Assembly: GCF_037300705.1 (NCBI RefSeq) | Contig: NZ_CP147776.1 | Span: 3,782,001 to 3,846,000, forward strand | DNA: 64,000 bases | Direction of reading: 5' to 3' | DNA from: Massilia sp. W12 | GTDB taxonomy: Bacteria; Pseudomonadota; Gammaproteobacteria; Burkholderiales; Burkholderiaceae_D | Shown: piece after piece, positions 19,097-29,775 of the stretch | How positions within the stretch are numbered: position 1 is the stretch's first letter | How the letters are laid out: every line of letters begins with the position of its first letter | The notes under the pieces: generated by a model | What the model was told of the DNA's origin: nothing | What the model saw: the letters and a program-made list of their open reading frames with translations, nothing else | Database searches by the model: none | Made by a program: the position numbers and the translations under genes

Positions 19097-19293
19097 GGGG
19101 CGCTTCCTATCAGGGGGTTGGGCTGGCTGCTGGAATCCGGCAGCATCTTTTATGAAATTTTACTACATTTTTGAATCTTCGCCAGCCTGTTTTCAGCCTT
19201 TTCCATCCTTATTTATGTCGTTAATCTGCGCTTGAAATGGCTTAAAGAATGGGAATCCGGCGCAATTCTGTAGTGAATTTACGATTTATCAGT

Positions 19294-19299
19294 TATACT
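19294..19299 (+). promoter_or_regulatory. candidate -10 element for pgi
   Basis: TATACT in the edd/pgi intergenic region, ~50 bp before the pgi start. The matching -35 (TAGTGA at 19271) is weak, so an activator may be needed. Confidence 0.4.
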
Positions 19300-19347
19300 G
19301 CAACGCAGAACGCGCCAGCAGGCGCCGCCCGTTTGATGGAAGCCGCC

Positions 19348-21000
19348 ATGAATATTGCCGATATCCCAGCCAGCCCCGCCCACCACGCCCTGCAAGCCCA
19401 TGCGCAAAGCGCGCGCAACTGGCATATGCGCGATCTGTTCGCCGCTGATCCCGACCGTTTTTCCCGCATGTCGCTGGAGGCTGCCGGCATCTTTCTTGAC
19501 TACTCCAAAAACCGGCTTGATGCGCACACCCTGCAACTGCTGTTTGCGCTGGCGCGCGAAAAAAATCTGGCGGCGCGACGCGACGCCATGTTTGCCGGCG
19601 CCCCCATCAACAATACCGAAGGACGCGCCGTACTGCACACCGCCTTGCGCGCGCCGCGCGAACTGGCGCCGCAACTTGCGCAGCAGGATGTGGGCGCGGA
19701 TGTGCACAGCGTCTTGACGCGCATGCGGCGTTTCAGCGATCAGGTGCGCAGCGGTCAATGGCGCGGCTATGACGGGCGGATCATCACCGATGTGGTGAAT
19801 ATCGGCATCGGCGGCTCCGACCTGGGGCCGAAAATGGCCGCACATGCCCTGCGCAGCTACAGCCACCCGCGCCTGAAAATGCATTTCGTCTCAAATGTGG
19901 ACGGCCACGATCTGGACGCCGTATTACAACAAATCGAGCCGGCCACCAGCTTATTCATTGTCGCGTCAAAAACCTTTACCACAATCGAAACCATGATGAA
20001 CGCGCGTTCTGCGCGCGCCTGGTTGCTGGCGCACGGCGGCGCTGACGCCGAAGCCGGCCTGGCCAAGCACTTTGTGGCGGTGTCCACCAATCTGGCGGCG
20101 GTGACGGAATTCGGCATTGCGCCGGAAAACATGTTTCCCTTTTGGGATTGGGTGGGTGGCCGCTATTCGCTCTGGTCCGCCATCGGCCTGCCGCTGATGC
20201 TGGCGCTGGGACACGGCTATTTTGGCGATTTGCTGGCCGGCGCGCACGCCATGGACAGACATTTTTGCGAAGCCGAATTGGAGCAAAATCTGCCGGTGAT
20301 TCTGGCCATGTGCGGCGTGTGGAATCGCAATTATCTGGGCTTTGGCGCGCACTCCATCGCTTGCTACCACCAGGATCTGGCGCATTTCCCGGCCTATTTG
20401 CAACAGTTGGAAATGGAAAGCAATGGCAAGAGCGTGCGCAGCAATGGCCAGCCGGTGCAACAAGCGACCTGCCCGCTGATCTGGGGCGAGCGCGGCACCA
20501 ATGGCCAGCATGCGTATTTCCAGCTTCTGCACCAGGGGACGGACATCATCCCGCTCGACTTCATCGCCGCGCTCAACGCCAGCCATGATTTGCCGGGTCA
20601 TCAGGATGCGCTGCTGGCGAATTGTTTCGCCCAGGCCGAAGCGCTGATGCGCGGCAAACAGGAAGATGAAGTGCGCGCCGAATTGCGCCAGGCCGGCATG
20701 AATGAGACGCAGCAAGCGCAGCTGTTGCCGCACAAGCTGTTTGCCGGCAACCGTCCCAGCAATATGATTTTGCTGGAAATGCTGACTCCGCATGCGCTGG
20801 GCGCGCTGATAGCGTTGTATGAACACAAAACTTTCGTGCAAGGCGTGATCTGGGATCTCAACAGCTTTGATCAATGGGGGGTAGAATTGGGCAAGGCGCT
20901 GGCGGCAACCATTCAGCGCGAACTGGCGGGCGGCGCGGCTGCCGCACATGACAGTTCGACAGCCGGCTTGATTGCGCGCGCACGGCAAGCGCGTTTTTAA
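19348..21000 (+). CDS. pgi: glucose-6-phosphate isomerase
   Basis: A 550-residue Pgi that interconverts glucose-6-phosphate and fructose-6-phosphate. Signatures seen: VNIGIGGSDLGPKMA, FIVASKTFTTIET, FPFWDWVGGRYSLWSAIGLP, and near the C-terminus GVIWDLNSFDQWGVELGK, which includes the catalytic Lys region. The start at 19348 (MNIADIPASP) gives the usual length; an ATG at 19336 is also possible. In front of the ED genes it lets the cell cycle fructose-6-phosphate back into the ED pathway. Confidence 0.97.
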   Translation: MNIADIPASPAHHALQAHAQSARNWHMRDLFAADPDRFSRMSLEAAGIFLDYSKNRLDAHTLQLLFALAREKNLAARRDAMFAGAPINNTEGRAVLHTALRAPRELAPQLAQQDVGADVHSVLTRMRRFSDQVRSGQWRGYDGRIITDVVNIGIGGSDLGPKMAAHALRSYSHPRLKMHFVSNVDGHDLDAVLQQIEPATSLFIVASKTFTTIETMMNARSARAWLLAHGGADAEAGLAKHFVAVSTNLAAVTEFGIAPENMFPFWDWVGGRYSLWSAIGLPLMLALGHGYFGDLLAGAHAMDRHFCEAELEQNLPVILAMCGVWNRNYLGFGAHSIACYHQDLAHFPAYLQQLEMESNGKSVRSNGQPVQQATCPLIWGERGTNGQHAYFQLLHQGTDIIPLDFIAALNASHDLPGHQDALLANCFAQAEALMRGKQEDEVRAELRQAGMNETQQAQLLPHKLFAGNRPSNMILLEMLTPHALGALIALYEHKTFVQGVIWDLNSFDQWGVELGKALAATIQRELAGGAAAAHDSSTAGLIARARQARF

Positions 21001-21029
21001 AAGCGCGCACACCGGCAAGGGTGAAAGTG

Positions 21030-21061
21030 TTGCCACTGGTAAAGCCAGAGTTGGATATAAT
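21030..21061 (+). promoter_or_regulatory. candidate promoter for phaZ
   Basis: A perfect TATAAT at 21056-21061 with TTGCCA at 21030. The 20-bp spacing is longer than ideal. It would give a ~170-nt leader before phaZ. Confidence 0.4.
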
Positions 21062-21238
21062 CGAAGCATGCAAGCGTTGTTCCGGCAGCGCTGGCCCCGC
21101 CCATAGCACAGGGTGTGCGCGGGGCTGACGCGATACCGTCAACTCAACCAGCGAAGCATATGGAGGTTCCGGACACTGGCTCACAGGCATTCAGACAAGC
21201 GACCAGCGCCCGGGTTTCCACTTTGTGAAGGAAAACCC

Positions 21239-22474
21239 ATGCTCTACCAATTACATGAAATGCAGCGCTCATTCCTGACACCTCTGGTGCACTGGGCCGA
21301 AGCATCCGCGAATCTGTTCTCCAATCCCATCTCTCCGTTTGCGCATGCGCCATTTGCGCAACGTATCGCCGCCGGCTATGAATTGATGTACCGGCTCGGC
21401 AAAGATTATGAAAAGCCGGAATTCGGCATCCGTGAAACTGAGGTGAATGGCAAGACGGTGCGGATTGAAGAATACGCCGCTGTCGAAAAGCCGTTTTGCA
21501 AGCTGCTGCACTTTAAAAAGAAGCTGCCGCAAAAAGAATTGGAGGCGCTCCAGCAGCCCACGATTTTGCTGGTGGCGCCGCTCTCCGGCCACCATTCCAC
21601 GCTGCTGCGCGACACCGTGCGCGCGCTGTTGTGCGAGCACGATGTGTACATCACCGATTGGGTGGATGCGCGCATGGTGTCGATTGAAGAAGGCCCCTTC
21701 CATTTGCATGACTATATTTATTATGTGCAGGATTTCATCCGCCATCTGGGGCCGGATCTGCATGTGATTTCTGTGTGTCAGCCGACCGTGCCGGTGTTGG
21801 CCGCGATTTCCCTGATGGCCAGCGCGCGCGACAAAAAACTGCCGAAAACCATGACCATGATGGGCGGCCCGATTGACCCGCGTCAATCGCCGACCAAGGT
21901 GAATGATCTGGCGGTGGAAAAGAAATTTTCCTGGTTTGAAAACACCGTGATTTACAGCGTGCCGGCCGGCTACCCCGGTTTCGGGCGCAAGGTCTACCCC
22001 GGCTTTTTACAGCACGCCGGCTTCATCGCCATGAACCCGGGACGGCATGCGCAAAGCCATCGCGAGTTTTACCAGCATCTGGTGGCGGGCGACGGCGAAT
22101 CAGCGGAAGCGCACCGCACTTTCTATGATGAATACAATGCGGTGCTGGACATGCCTGCCGAGTACTATCTGGAAACCATCAAAATCGTATTCCAGGAATT
22201 CCGCCTGCCGAATGGCACATGGGAAGTGGAAGGAAAATTGGTGCGTCCCCAGGACATCAAGACGGTGGCGCTGTTGACGGTGGAAGGCGAGCTGGACGAC
22301 ATTTCCGGCCCCGGCCAAACCCAGGCTGCGCACAAGCTGTGCAGCAATATCCCGGCTTCGCGCAAAGAAGATTTTGTCGCGCCGCAATGCGGCCATTACG
22401 GCATTTTCTCAGGCCGGCGCTGGCGTGAAATTGTTTGTCCGCGCATTTCGGCGTTTATCAAAAAGCATAGCTGA
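21239..22474 (+). CDS. phaZ: intracellular polyhydroxyalkanoate depolymerase
   Basis: A 411-residue intracellular PHB depolymerase of the PhaZa1 type, which mobilises stored poly-3-hydroxybutyrate. The nucleophile elbow is VISVCQPTVP, with C180 as catalytic Cys (these enzymes use Cys, not Ser). An Asp in EGELDDISGPG and a His in CGHYGIFSG complete the triad. There is no signal peptide, as expected. The start at 21239 follows GAAGGA; an in-frame extension upstream is out-of-family. Its presence implies a PHB-storing organism. The synthase genes are not here. Confidence 0.95.
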   Translation: MLYQLHEMQRSFLTPLVHWAEASANLFSNPISPFAHAPFAQRIAAGYELMYRLGKDYEKPEFGIRETEVNGKTVRIEEYAAVEKPFCKLLHFKKKLPQKELEALQQPTILLVAPLSGHHSTLLRDTVRALLCEHDVYITDWVDARMVSIEEGPFHLHDYIYYVQDFIRHLGPDLHVISVCQPTVPVLAAISLMASARDKKLPKTMTMMGGPIDPRQSPTKVNDLAVEKKFSWFENTVIYSVPAGYPGFGRKVYPGFLQHAGFIAMNPGRHAQSHREFYQHLVAGDGESAEAHRTFYDEYNAVLDMPAEYYLETIKIVFQEFRLPNGTWEVEGKLVRPQDIKTVALLTVEGELDDISGPGQTQAAHKLCSNIPASRKEDFVAPQCGHYGIFSGRRWREIVCPRISAFIKKHS

Positions 22475-22707
22475 GGATGCCTGCTGCGCGGACTGGGAGG
22501 CAGGTCGTGCAGCAGATCAGACAGCTTCACACTGCGCAAAGCAGCGCTGGCAGGAACTCCCCTTTTTTGATCTGCTCTGAATATTCGGGCAGCATTGTGC
22601 ATTGCTGCCAACAGTTTAAACATCAATCATACAACACACTGTTACAATACAAGCCTTAATCGACTCTGGCTACATATTCCCAACCTGCTCACCACGTTTG
22701 ACAAGCC

Positions 22708-24150
22708 ATGGATTACGCCACATTGAGCGCCTTGCGCGCACAGCATCCTGCCTGGCGTTTGCTCTGCTCACCGCATGCGCCCCTGATCGCCAGTTTTTTG
22801 CAAAGCATTTTTGTCGTCCCGAATGTGCGCGGCATGGCTGCAGCGGATGTGGCGGAAGCGCTCGAAGATGTACTATTCGCATTGCGTGAACAAGGCCATG
22901 ATTTTCCCAAAGACGCATTGGAATATTTGAACGAGTGGGCAGCAGCGGACAAAGCCTGGTTGCGCAAATATTACAAAAGCGGTGTGGATGAAGCACAATT
23001 CGACCTTACCCCCGCCACTGAAAAAGCCTTGAGCTGGTTAGTGCAACTCAGCGAACGTCAATTCGTCGGGGCAGAGTCACGCTTACTGACGCTGTTTGAT
23101 TTGCTCAAGCAAATGAGTGAAGGCAGTGAAACCGATCCGCAAATAAGGCTGCAAGAACTGGAAAAAAAGCGCGCCGCGCTGGATCTTGAAATAGCCCGCG
23201 TGCAATCTGGCGCACTCGATGTTTTGGATGATACGTCCTTGCGTGATCGCTTCCAGCAATTTCAGCAAGGCGCGCGCGAACTCTTGAGTGATTTTCGTGA
23301 AGTTGAACACAATTTTCGCCAGCTGGACCGGCGTGTGCGTGAAAAAATCGCCCTTTGGGAAGGCAGTAAAGGAGCACTGCTGGAACAAATCATGGGCGAA
23401 CGCGACGCCATCAGCGATTCAGATCAAGGCAAAAACTTCCGCGCTTTCTGGGATTTTCTATTGTCCAGCAAACGCCAGGAAGAAATGGGGGAAATGCTGG
23501 AGAAAGTCTTGCACTTACCGGCTGTGCAAGCCTTGACACCAGATGAGCGCATGCAGCGCGTCCATTACGATTGGTTGGAAGCAGGCGAACATACGCAACG
23601 CACTGTCGCCACCTTATCGCAACAATTGCGGCGCTTCCTGGATGACAGAGTATGGCTGGAAAACCGCCGCATTATGGATCTTTTACACAATATCGAAAGT
23701 AAAGCACTCGCCTTGCGCAGCATCACCCCAAGCGGAGAGATCATGGCAATCAACTGCCCAGGCGCTGAAATCGAATTACCTCTGGAGCGGCCACTGTTTC
23801 AAGTGACGCCCAAGATTGTGCTGGCGGCCTTGGAAATGCGCGCAGGGGAAGAGGATCTCGATCCCAGCCTGTTGTATCAACAAAACATGATAGACAAAGG
23901 ATATCTGCTGCAACACATTCAACGCGCCTTGCAAGCGCAACGGCAAATCAGCTTACAAGAACTGATTCTCAGCCAGCCTTTGCGCCACGGCCTGGCCGAA
24001 TTGATTTGTTATCTGCAACTGGGTGAAGAACTGTTTCATTGCAGTACAGATGAAAGCGTCACAGAAACCATCAGTTGGCAAGGCAAGCATGCCGATGGGA
24101 CAAGCATGATGCGTCAGGCGCGTCTGCCCAGACTGATCTTTCACGCATAA
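22708..24150 (+). CDS. jetA: Wadjet JetA (DUF3375, MukF/kleisin-like)
   Basis: A 480-residue DUF3375 protein. In type I Wadjet, JetA is the kleisin-like subunit that bridges the JetC SMC dimer. Recognised by the opening (LRAQHPAWRLLCSPHAPLIA), the SWLVQLSERQFVGAESRLLT segment, and the winged-helix-like C-terminal half, together with three matching genes downstream. It starts a four-gene operon; the gap to jetB is 10 bp. The RBS is weak. The system recognises and cuts small circular DNA such as plasmids. Confidence 0.93.
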   Translation: MDYATLSALRAQHPAWRLLCSPHAPLIASFLQSIFVVPNVRGMAAADVAEALEDVLFALREQGHDFPKDALEYLNEWAAADKAWLRKYYKSGVDEAQFDLTPATEKALSWLVQLSERQFVGAESRLLTLFDLLKQMSEGSETDPQIRLQELEKKRAALDLEIARVQSGALDVLDDTSLRDRFQQFQQGARELLSDFREVEHNFRQLDRRVREKIALWEGSKGALLEQIMGERDAISDSDQGKNFRAFWDFLLSSKRQEEMGEMLEKVLHLPAVQALTPDERMQRVHYDWLEAGEHTQRTVATLSQQLRRFLDDRVWLENRRIMDLLHNIESKALALRSITPSGEIMAINCPGAEIELPLERPLFQVTPKIVLAALEMRAGEEDLDPSLLYQQNMIDKGYLLQHIQRALQAQRQISLQELILSQPLRHGLAELICYLQLGEELFHCSTDESVTETISWQGKHADGTSMMRQARLPRLIFHA

Positions 24151-24160
24151 GGAAACCCGG

Positions 24161-24808
24161 ATGGATTACCTTGATGAAGAATACCTGCCGCCTGCGCCGC
24201 CTGCGCAAGCTGACCTGTCGATGTTGATGATTGCCTTGCTAAAAGGGGTTCTGTATCGCGAAAGTGAAGAAACGCAATGGAACAGCTTATTGCAGTTACA
24301 AGCCCAGGTGAGGGAGTACAGCGCTATATTGAACCTGGATTTGATTTTGGATGAAGCGGAAGGCTATGCTTTTTTGAAGAGCCGCCCGGAACCCGGTCCG
24401 GATGATCCAGCGCCCCGCTTGCCACGCCTGATGACGCGTCGCAGCCTGACTTATGCCGTGAGCCTGACCTTAGCCATCTTGCGCAAAAAAATGGCGGAAG
24501 CAGACGCCAGCGGCGGCGACACCAGGCTGGTGCTGAGTTTGACTGAAATTGCGGATTTGTTGCGGGTGTTTTTGCCAGATGGCCCGAATGAAACAAAAAT
24601 GCTGGGCCAAATTGAAGCCACCATGAATAAAGTGGTGGAACTGGGCTTTGCGCGCAAACTCAAGAACGCCTCAGGCAACCAGGATCATTTTGAAGTGCGA
24701 CGCATCCTTAAAGCCTTTGTCGATGCGCAATGGCTGTCTGAATTTGACGCCAAATTGGAACAGTACCGTACAGCTTTGAGCAGTGAAAAGGAGTCCGGCA
24801 ATGGATGA
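24161..24808 (+). CDS. jetB: Wadjet JetB (DUF4194, MukE-like)
   Basis: A 215-residue DUF4194 protein, the KITE/MukE-like subunit that binds the kleisin JetA. Winged-helix content is visible in [37 protein letters not shown] and [17 protein letters not shown]. It overlaps jetC by 8 bp (24801-24808), which argues for fixed stoichiometry. It sits exactly between jetA and jetC as in known type I operons. Confidence 0.92.
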   Translation: MDYLDEEYLPPAPPAQADLSMLMIALLKGVLYRESEETQWNSLLQLQAQVREYSAILNLDLILDEAEGYAFLKSRPEPGPDDPAPRLPRLMTRRSLTYAVSLTLAILRKKMAEADASGGDTRLVLSLTEIADLLRVFLPDGPNETKMLGQIEATMNKVVELGFARKLKNASGNQDHFEVRRILKAFVDAQWLSEFDAKLEQYRTALSSEKESGNG

Positions 24809-27800
24809 AGCAACTGCGCAGCAAGCGGATTTACTGAGCCAGATTAAGCCAACGGCGGAGTGGCAAGCGGCTGGTTTTCGCTTAATGCGGCTGGAAGTAT
24901 TCAACTGGGGCACTTTTGATGGCCGCATCTGGCGTTTACAACTTGATGGGGCCAACGGCTTATTGACTGGCGATATTGGTTCCGGCAAATCCACCCTGGT
25001 GGACGCGATTACCACGCTCTTGGTGCCTGCGCACAGGATTGCCTACAACAAAGCTGCCGGCGCCGACAGCCGTGAGCGCAATTTGCGCTCTTATGTGCTG
25101 GGACACTATAAATCTGAACGCAATGAAATCAGTGGCGCCGCCAAGCCAGTCGCCTTGCGCAAGCTGGATTCTTACTCTGTGATTTTAGGCGTGTTTGAAA
25201 ACGCAGCCTTTAATCAAAGCGTCAGTCTGGCGCAAGTCTTTTGGTTCAAGGATGCGCACGGACAACCCGAGCGCTTCTTTGTGGGGGCCGAACGTGCATT
25301 GTCGATTGAGCAGGATTTCTCCGTCAAAGGCGGCGATATGAATCGCCTGCGGCGCGATTTGCGCAAGTCAGATGCGGAAATTCAAGACAGCTTCACGCAA
25401 TACAGCGCTTGGCTGCGTCGCCGCTTAGGCATCAATCATGAACAGGCGCTGGAATTATTTCATCAAACGGTGTCCATGAAATCGGTTGGCAATCTGACTG
25501 ATTTTGTACGTCAGCACATGCTGGAAGCAAGCGATGTCGGGCCGCGCATTCATGATTTGATCAGCCATTTCAATGATCTCAATCGCGCCCATGAATCGGT
25601 GTTGAAAGCCAAGCGGCAGATGGATTTGCTCACACCTCTGGTAGCCGATTGCCGCCAACACACCCTGTATCTGCAACACGCGGCGCAACTGCAGGAGTGT
25701 CGCAATTTGCTGCGCCCCTGGTTTGCCAGCTTGAAGCTGGAATTACTCGGTAAGCGCCTGCTGATCCTGCAAGACGAATGGGATAAAGCCGACGCGCAAT
25801 GCCGCCGGCTGGAACAGGAAAGGGATGTGCGCAGTTTGCAAATGGACGAAGTAAAACAGGCCATCAACCAAAACGGCGGGGGCCGCCTGGAGCGCTTGCA
25901 AGCAGAAATCCGCAGCATCAGCCACGTAAAAGAGCAACGCCAGCAAAAAGCGCAACGCTATCAGGCCTTATGTGCGCAATTGGGGCAAGCCATGCCGCCA
26001 GACGAGGCCGAATTTATCAGTCAACGCCGCCAGTTTGATGAATGGCGCGAAACACTGCGCAACCAAGATGCTGAGTTACAAAATGCGCTCAACGAAGATG
26101 GTTTCTCCCTGCGCAAAATCAGCGAAGAAGACAAACTGCTGAGCACCGAGATTGACAGCCTGACGCAGCGCCGCAGCAATATTGATGCGCAACAAGTCTT
26201 GATCCGCCGCCAACTCTGCGCTGCTTTGCAACTGGATGAAGACGAGATGCCGTTTGCCGGTGAATTAATCCAGGTCCGCGAAGATGCAAGCGCATGGGAA
26301 GGTGCGGCAGAACGTTTATTACGCAGTTTTGCACTTTCATTACTCACTCCGGATGCGCATTACAAGGCGGTGCAAGAATGGGTGGATCAACAGCATTTGC
26401 GCGCACGTTTTGTGTATTTTCATGTGCGGCCGCATAAACCCCAAGCGCCTGCCCAACTTGAGCCTGACTCATTGATCCACAAGCTGGACTTGAAAGCAGC
26501 CTCGCCGCACTACCGCTGGCTGCAACAGGAAATCGAGCGGCGCTTTAATATTGCCTGTTGCGACACCGCTCAAGATTTCCGCCGCGCCCAGCGCGCCATC
26601 ACGCGCGCCGGACAAATCAAAGATCCTTTTGGACGGCATGAAAAAGACGATCGTTTCAGCATCGATGATCGCAGCCGTTATGTACTGGGCTGGAGCAATC
26701 TGGCCAAAATCGAGGCTTTACAAACCAAGCGCCACAGCCTGCAAGCGCAGGCGCATGTGCTGCAAGCCGCGATCTCGCACAATCTAAGTTTGCGGGATGG
26801 CTTGCGGCAACGTTTAGACGCATTGAGCCGGATGGAAGAATTCAGCCGCTACGAGGAATTGAATTGGTCGCAATGCGTGCAAGATATCAGTGCGCTGCAA
26901 GCCGAATTGCAAGCCCTGCAAGCGGCTTCGGATTTACTCAAACAACTGCAACAACGCTTACAATCCCTGCAAACAGCCGCACAGGAAAATGAAGACGTGC
27001 TGCGCAAAGCCTATGGCGAGCGCGCCAGGACAGAGCAAAAGCAAAGCGACGCCAGTCTTTTGCAAAGCCAATGTCAGGCGCAACTGCCGCCCGCCGGATT
27101 TGACCCGCCGATGCTCGCCTTATTGCAAGAAATGCGGCCACAGGCCTTGGGCGAGCATCACTTGACTGTGGAATCATGCGATAACCGCGAATCGGATATG
27201 CGCCAGTGGCTGCAGGCCAAAATGGATGCGGTGCAAAAACAAATCAACCGCTCTAATGACAAAATCATCAAGGCCATGTTGAGTTTCCGCGAAGAATTCA
27301 AACTCGAAACCTCAGAAATTGACGCCAGCCTGGAAGCGGCGTTTGAATATGAAAAATTGCTGCAGCAATTACAGCATGACGATTTGCCCCGTTTTGAAGC
27401 CCGCTTTAAAGAGTTGTTGAATGTCAACACAATCACAGAAATCGCCAACTTCAATGCCCAACTGTCGCGCGAACGGGATGACATCAAACACCGCATCGCG
27501 CATATCAATGCATCGTTGCATGGAATAGATTACAACCCTGGGCGCTTTATCGTACTCGAATCGCAACTCAGTTCAGATGCGGAAATCCGCGACTTTCAGC
27601 AGTCTTTGCGCGCCTGCACAGAAGGCGCATTAAGCGGCGAGCAGGATAATCAATATTCTGAAAGCAAGTTTCTGCAAGTTAAGGCCATCGTCGATCGTTT
27701 GCGTGGGCGCGATGGCTTGAGCGAAGTTGACAAGCGCTGGAGCACCAAAGTATGCGACGTGCGCAACTGGTTTTTATTCGGCGCCAGTGAGCGCTGGCGC

Positions 27801-28205
27801 GAAGATGGAGTTGAACACGAACATTACTCTGATTCCGGAGGCAAATCCGGCGGTCAAAAAGAAAAGCTTGCCTACACCATTTTAGCCGCCAGTCTTGCCT
27901 ATCAATTCGGGCTGGACAGTAGCGAACAGCGTTCGCGCACCTTCCGCTTTGTGGTGATTGATGAAGCATTTGGACGCGGTTCAGACGAATCGGCGCAATA
28001 CGGCTTACAACTCTTCAAACAATTGCAGCTGCAATTATTGATTGTCACGCCTTTGCAAAAAATCCACATCATTGAACCCTATGTGGCGCATGTCGGCTTT
28101 GTTCACAATGAAGGTGGGCGCGCTTCGCGTTTGCGCAATTTGAGCATCGCCGAATACCGCGCGCAAAAAGCGATACTGACCGGCATACCGGCGGAGGCGG
28201 TATGA
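24801..28205 (+). CDS. jetC: Wadjet JetC (SMC-like ATPase)
   Basis: A 1134-residue SMC/MukB-like ATPase, the motor of the Wadjet loop extruder. Walker A is GDIGSGKST at residues 57-65; the signature [15 protein letters not shown] and Walker [16 protein letters not shown] are near the C-terminus. Two long Gln/Glu/Leu-rich coiled-coil arms flank a central hinge region. The ATG at 24801 with AAAGGAG in front is preferred over an in-frame GTG 18 bp earlier. It overlaps jetD by ATGA. All motifs for ATP hydrolysis are intact, so the system looks functional. Confidence 0.95.
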   Translation: MDEATAQQADLLSQIKPTAEWQAAGFRLMRLEVFNWGTFDGRIWRLQLDGANGLLTGDIGSGKSTLVDAITTLLVPAHRIAYNKAAGADSRERNLRSYVLGHYKSERNEISGAAKPVALRKLDSYSVILGVFENAAFNQSVSLAQVFWFKDAHGQPERFFVGAERALSIEQDFSVKGGDMNRLRRDLRKSDAEIQDSFTQYSAWLRRRLGINHEQALELFHQTVSMKSVGNLTDFVRQHMLEASDVGPRIHDLISHFNDLNRAHESVLKAKRQMDLLTPLVADCRQHTLYLQHAAQLQECRNLLRPWFASLKLELLGKRLLILQDEWDKADAQCRRLEQERDVRSLQMDEVKQAINQNGGGRLERLQAEIRSISHVKEQRQQKAQRYQALCAQLGQAMPPDEAEFISQRRQFDEWRETLRNQDAELQNALNEDGFSLRKISEEDKLLSTEIDSLTQRRSNIDAQQVLIRRQLCAALQLDEDEMPFAGELIQVREDASAWEGAAERLLRSFALSLLTPDAHYKAVQEWVDQQHLRARFVYFHVRPHKPQAPAQLEPDSLIHKLDLKAASPHYRWLQQEIERRFNIACCDTAQDFRRAQRAITRAGQIKDPFGRHEKDDRFSIDDRSRYVLGWSNLAKIEALQTKRHSLQAQAHVLQAAISHNLSLRDGLRQRLDALSRMEEFSRYEELNWSQCVQDISALQAELQALQAASDLLKQLQQRLQSLQTAAQENEDVLRKAYGERARTEQKQSDASLLQSQCQAQLPPAGFDPPMLALLQEMRPQALGEHHLTVESCDNRESDMRQWLQAKMDAVQKQINRSNDKIIKAMLSFREEFKLETSEIDASLEAAFEYEKLLQQLQHDDLPRFEARFKELLNVNTITEIANFNAQLSRERDDIKHRIAHINASLHGIDYNPGRFIVLESQLSSDAEIRDFQQSLRACTEGALSGEQDNQYSESKFLQVKAIVDRLRGRDGLSEVDKRWSTKVCDVRNWFLFGASERWREDGVEHEHYSDSGGKSGGQKEKLAYTILAASLAYQFGLDSSEQRSRTFRFVVIDEAFGRGSDESAQYGLQLFKQLQLQLLIVTPLQKIHIIEPYVAHVGFVHNEGGRASRLRNLSIAEYRAQKAILTGIPAEAV

Positions 28206-29434
28206 GATGGCGCAGTCAGGCGGATTTCAAACAGGAGTTGGCGCAGCTATGGCAACGCGGTGAGATATTGCGCGCCGCCCATCCCGGGCAGAACTTATTT
28301 CCTTTGCGCCTGAAATTGTCGCGTCCGAGCGCCGGAGAAATCAGCGCCGATTTTGCCGCCGTGCGCGCCTGGGTTGAGGAATTCAAGCAGGCTGCGCCTT
28401 TCCGTGTGGTGTGGGGACAAACCACACATCGCTTGTATGGAGCACAACAATTGCCGCAGGAAGTGTGGATGGATGAGGCGCAAGCTGCGGCGCAGTGCTT
28501 AGGCAAGATGCGTGAATGGAAACTGTATGCGGAGCTGCTCAAGCATACTGCAGCAAGTTGCCCTGCCCTGCTGAGCTGGTTGGCAAAGCGCCCCATGCAA
28601 GCGCTGGAGCTGGCGCCTGAGTGGCCGCAGTTATTGGCGGTGGTGCAATGGCGTCTGGCCCACCCGGGACGTAAGATTTTATTGCGCCAGATTGATGCGC
28701 CAGGGGTGCATAGCAAATTGATTGAAGCGCAACGTGCTGTGCTGGCGGAATTATTTGATTTGGCTTTGCCGCAAGAGCAGATTGACACACGCTATAGCGG
28801 CGTGGCCGGTTTTTGCGCGCGCTATGGCTTTGCTGACAAACCCTTACGCATCCGCTTGCGCAGCCTTGATTCGGACTGGGCCATCTGGCCCGGCGCGAAT
28901 TGTCCCGATCTGACAATCGATGTCGCCCATTTCAGCCGCCTGGCGCCGCCTTTGGATAAGGTGTTGATTACAGAAAATGAAAGCAATTTTTTAGCACTCC
29001 CGCACATGCCGGGATGCCTGGCGATTTTTGGCGCGGGTTATGGTTGGGAAGCGTTGGCGCAAGCTGACTGGCTGCAACAACGTCAGTTGTATTACTGGGG
29101 GGATATTGATACACATGGATTTGCCATTCTGGATCAATTGCGCGCCCATTTTCCACATGCGGTGTCGATCATGATGGATGAAGCGACCTTGCTGGCGCAT
29201 CGTCAGCATTGGGGACGGGAAGACAAGCCCCGGCAGGCGCAATTAATGAGGCTGAGAAATGCTGAGCAGTTGTTGTATCAGGATTTATGCAGCAACCGTT
29301 TCGCGCCACAATTACGTCTGGAGCAGGAAAGGTTGGAATATGGCTTGGTGTGCGCACGATTGGCGGAAGTGCTTGCATCATGGCCAAGCACGCCAAGGCA
29401 TACGTTTCCTGGCAGTGGTAACCGGCAAGGCTAG
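28202..29434 (+). CDS. jetD: Wadjet JetD (DUF3322/DUF2220, Toprim nuclease)
   Basis: A 410-residue protein with an N-terminal DUF3322 domain and a C-terminal Toprim-like DUF2220 domain related to topoisomerase VI. JetD is the nuclease that cleaves the plasmid after loop extrusion stalls. Toprim residues are visible as VLITENESN (Glu) and [11 protein letters not shown] (the D-x-D). It starts inside the jetC stop (ATGA). The C-terminus runs ~25 residues past the point ([10 protein letters not shown]) where relatives usually end, possibly by read-through of junction DNA. Confidence 0.93.
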   Translation: MRWRSQADFKQELAQLWQRGEILRAAHPGQNLFPLRLKLSRPSAGEISADFAAVRAWVEEFKQAAPFRVVWGQTTHRLYGAQQLPQEVWMDEAQAAAQCLGKMREWKLYAELLKHTAASCPALLSWLAKRPMQALELAPEWPQLLAVVQWRLAHPGRKILLRQIDAPGVHSKLIEAQRAVLAELFDLALPQEQIDTRYSGVAGFCARYGFADKPLRIRLRSLDSDWAIWPGANCPDLTIDVAHFSRLAPPLDKVLITENESNFLALPHMPGCLAIFGAGYGWEALAQADWLQQRQLYYWGDIDTHGFAILDQLRAHFPHAVSIMMDEATLLAHRQHWGREDKPRQAQLMRLRNAEQLLYQDLCSNRFAPQLRLEQERLEYGLVCARLAEVLASWPSTPRHTFPGSGNRQG

Positions 29435-29775
29435 TGCGACCGGCCGTGCTGGCGCGCAAGCCGGTCAAATGGCTTCGTCAACAATGAAGGGCGCTTCCAC
29501 CGTTTTTTGCACCGCCACCTCAGGCAAAGATGATTTTGACTACTTTAGAACAGCATTTACATGTTTGGCGGATTATGCAGTGCGGTATTTGTGGCTGGCG
29601 CGGGTGGTTTTGTATATCTGCAGGTGTCGGACGCCGGGTTATGCTGCGCTCAACCCAGCCTGCATCCGTGACCGGGTCCACCGGTTTTCTTTGGGGGCCC
29701 GCGCTATTTCCTTTGGATAGCCGCCGGCGTCGGATACATCCGGGGCCGGTTCCGCCGTTTTTTTGGCAGGGTGGC
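29435..29775. other. intergenic stretch after the Wadjet operon
   Basis: No gene is supported. One open frame contains VGRRVMLRSTQPAS, a phrase reminiscent of translated dispersed intergenic repeats of other betaproteobacteria, but this is a weak memory-based link. T-tracts occur at 29757-29763 without a convincing stem. It may be the scar at the right edge of the inserted Wadjet operon. Confidence 0.35.
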
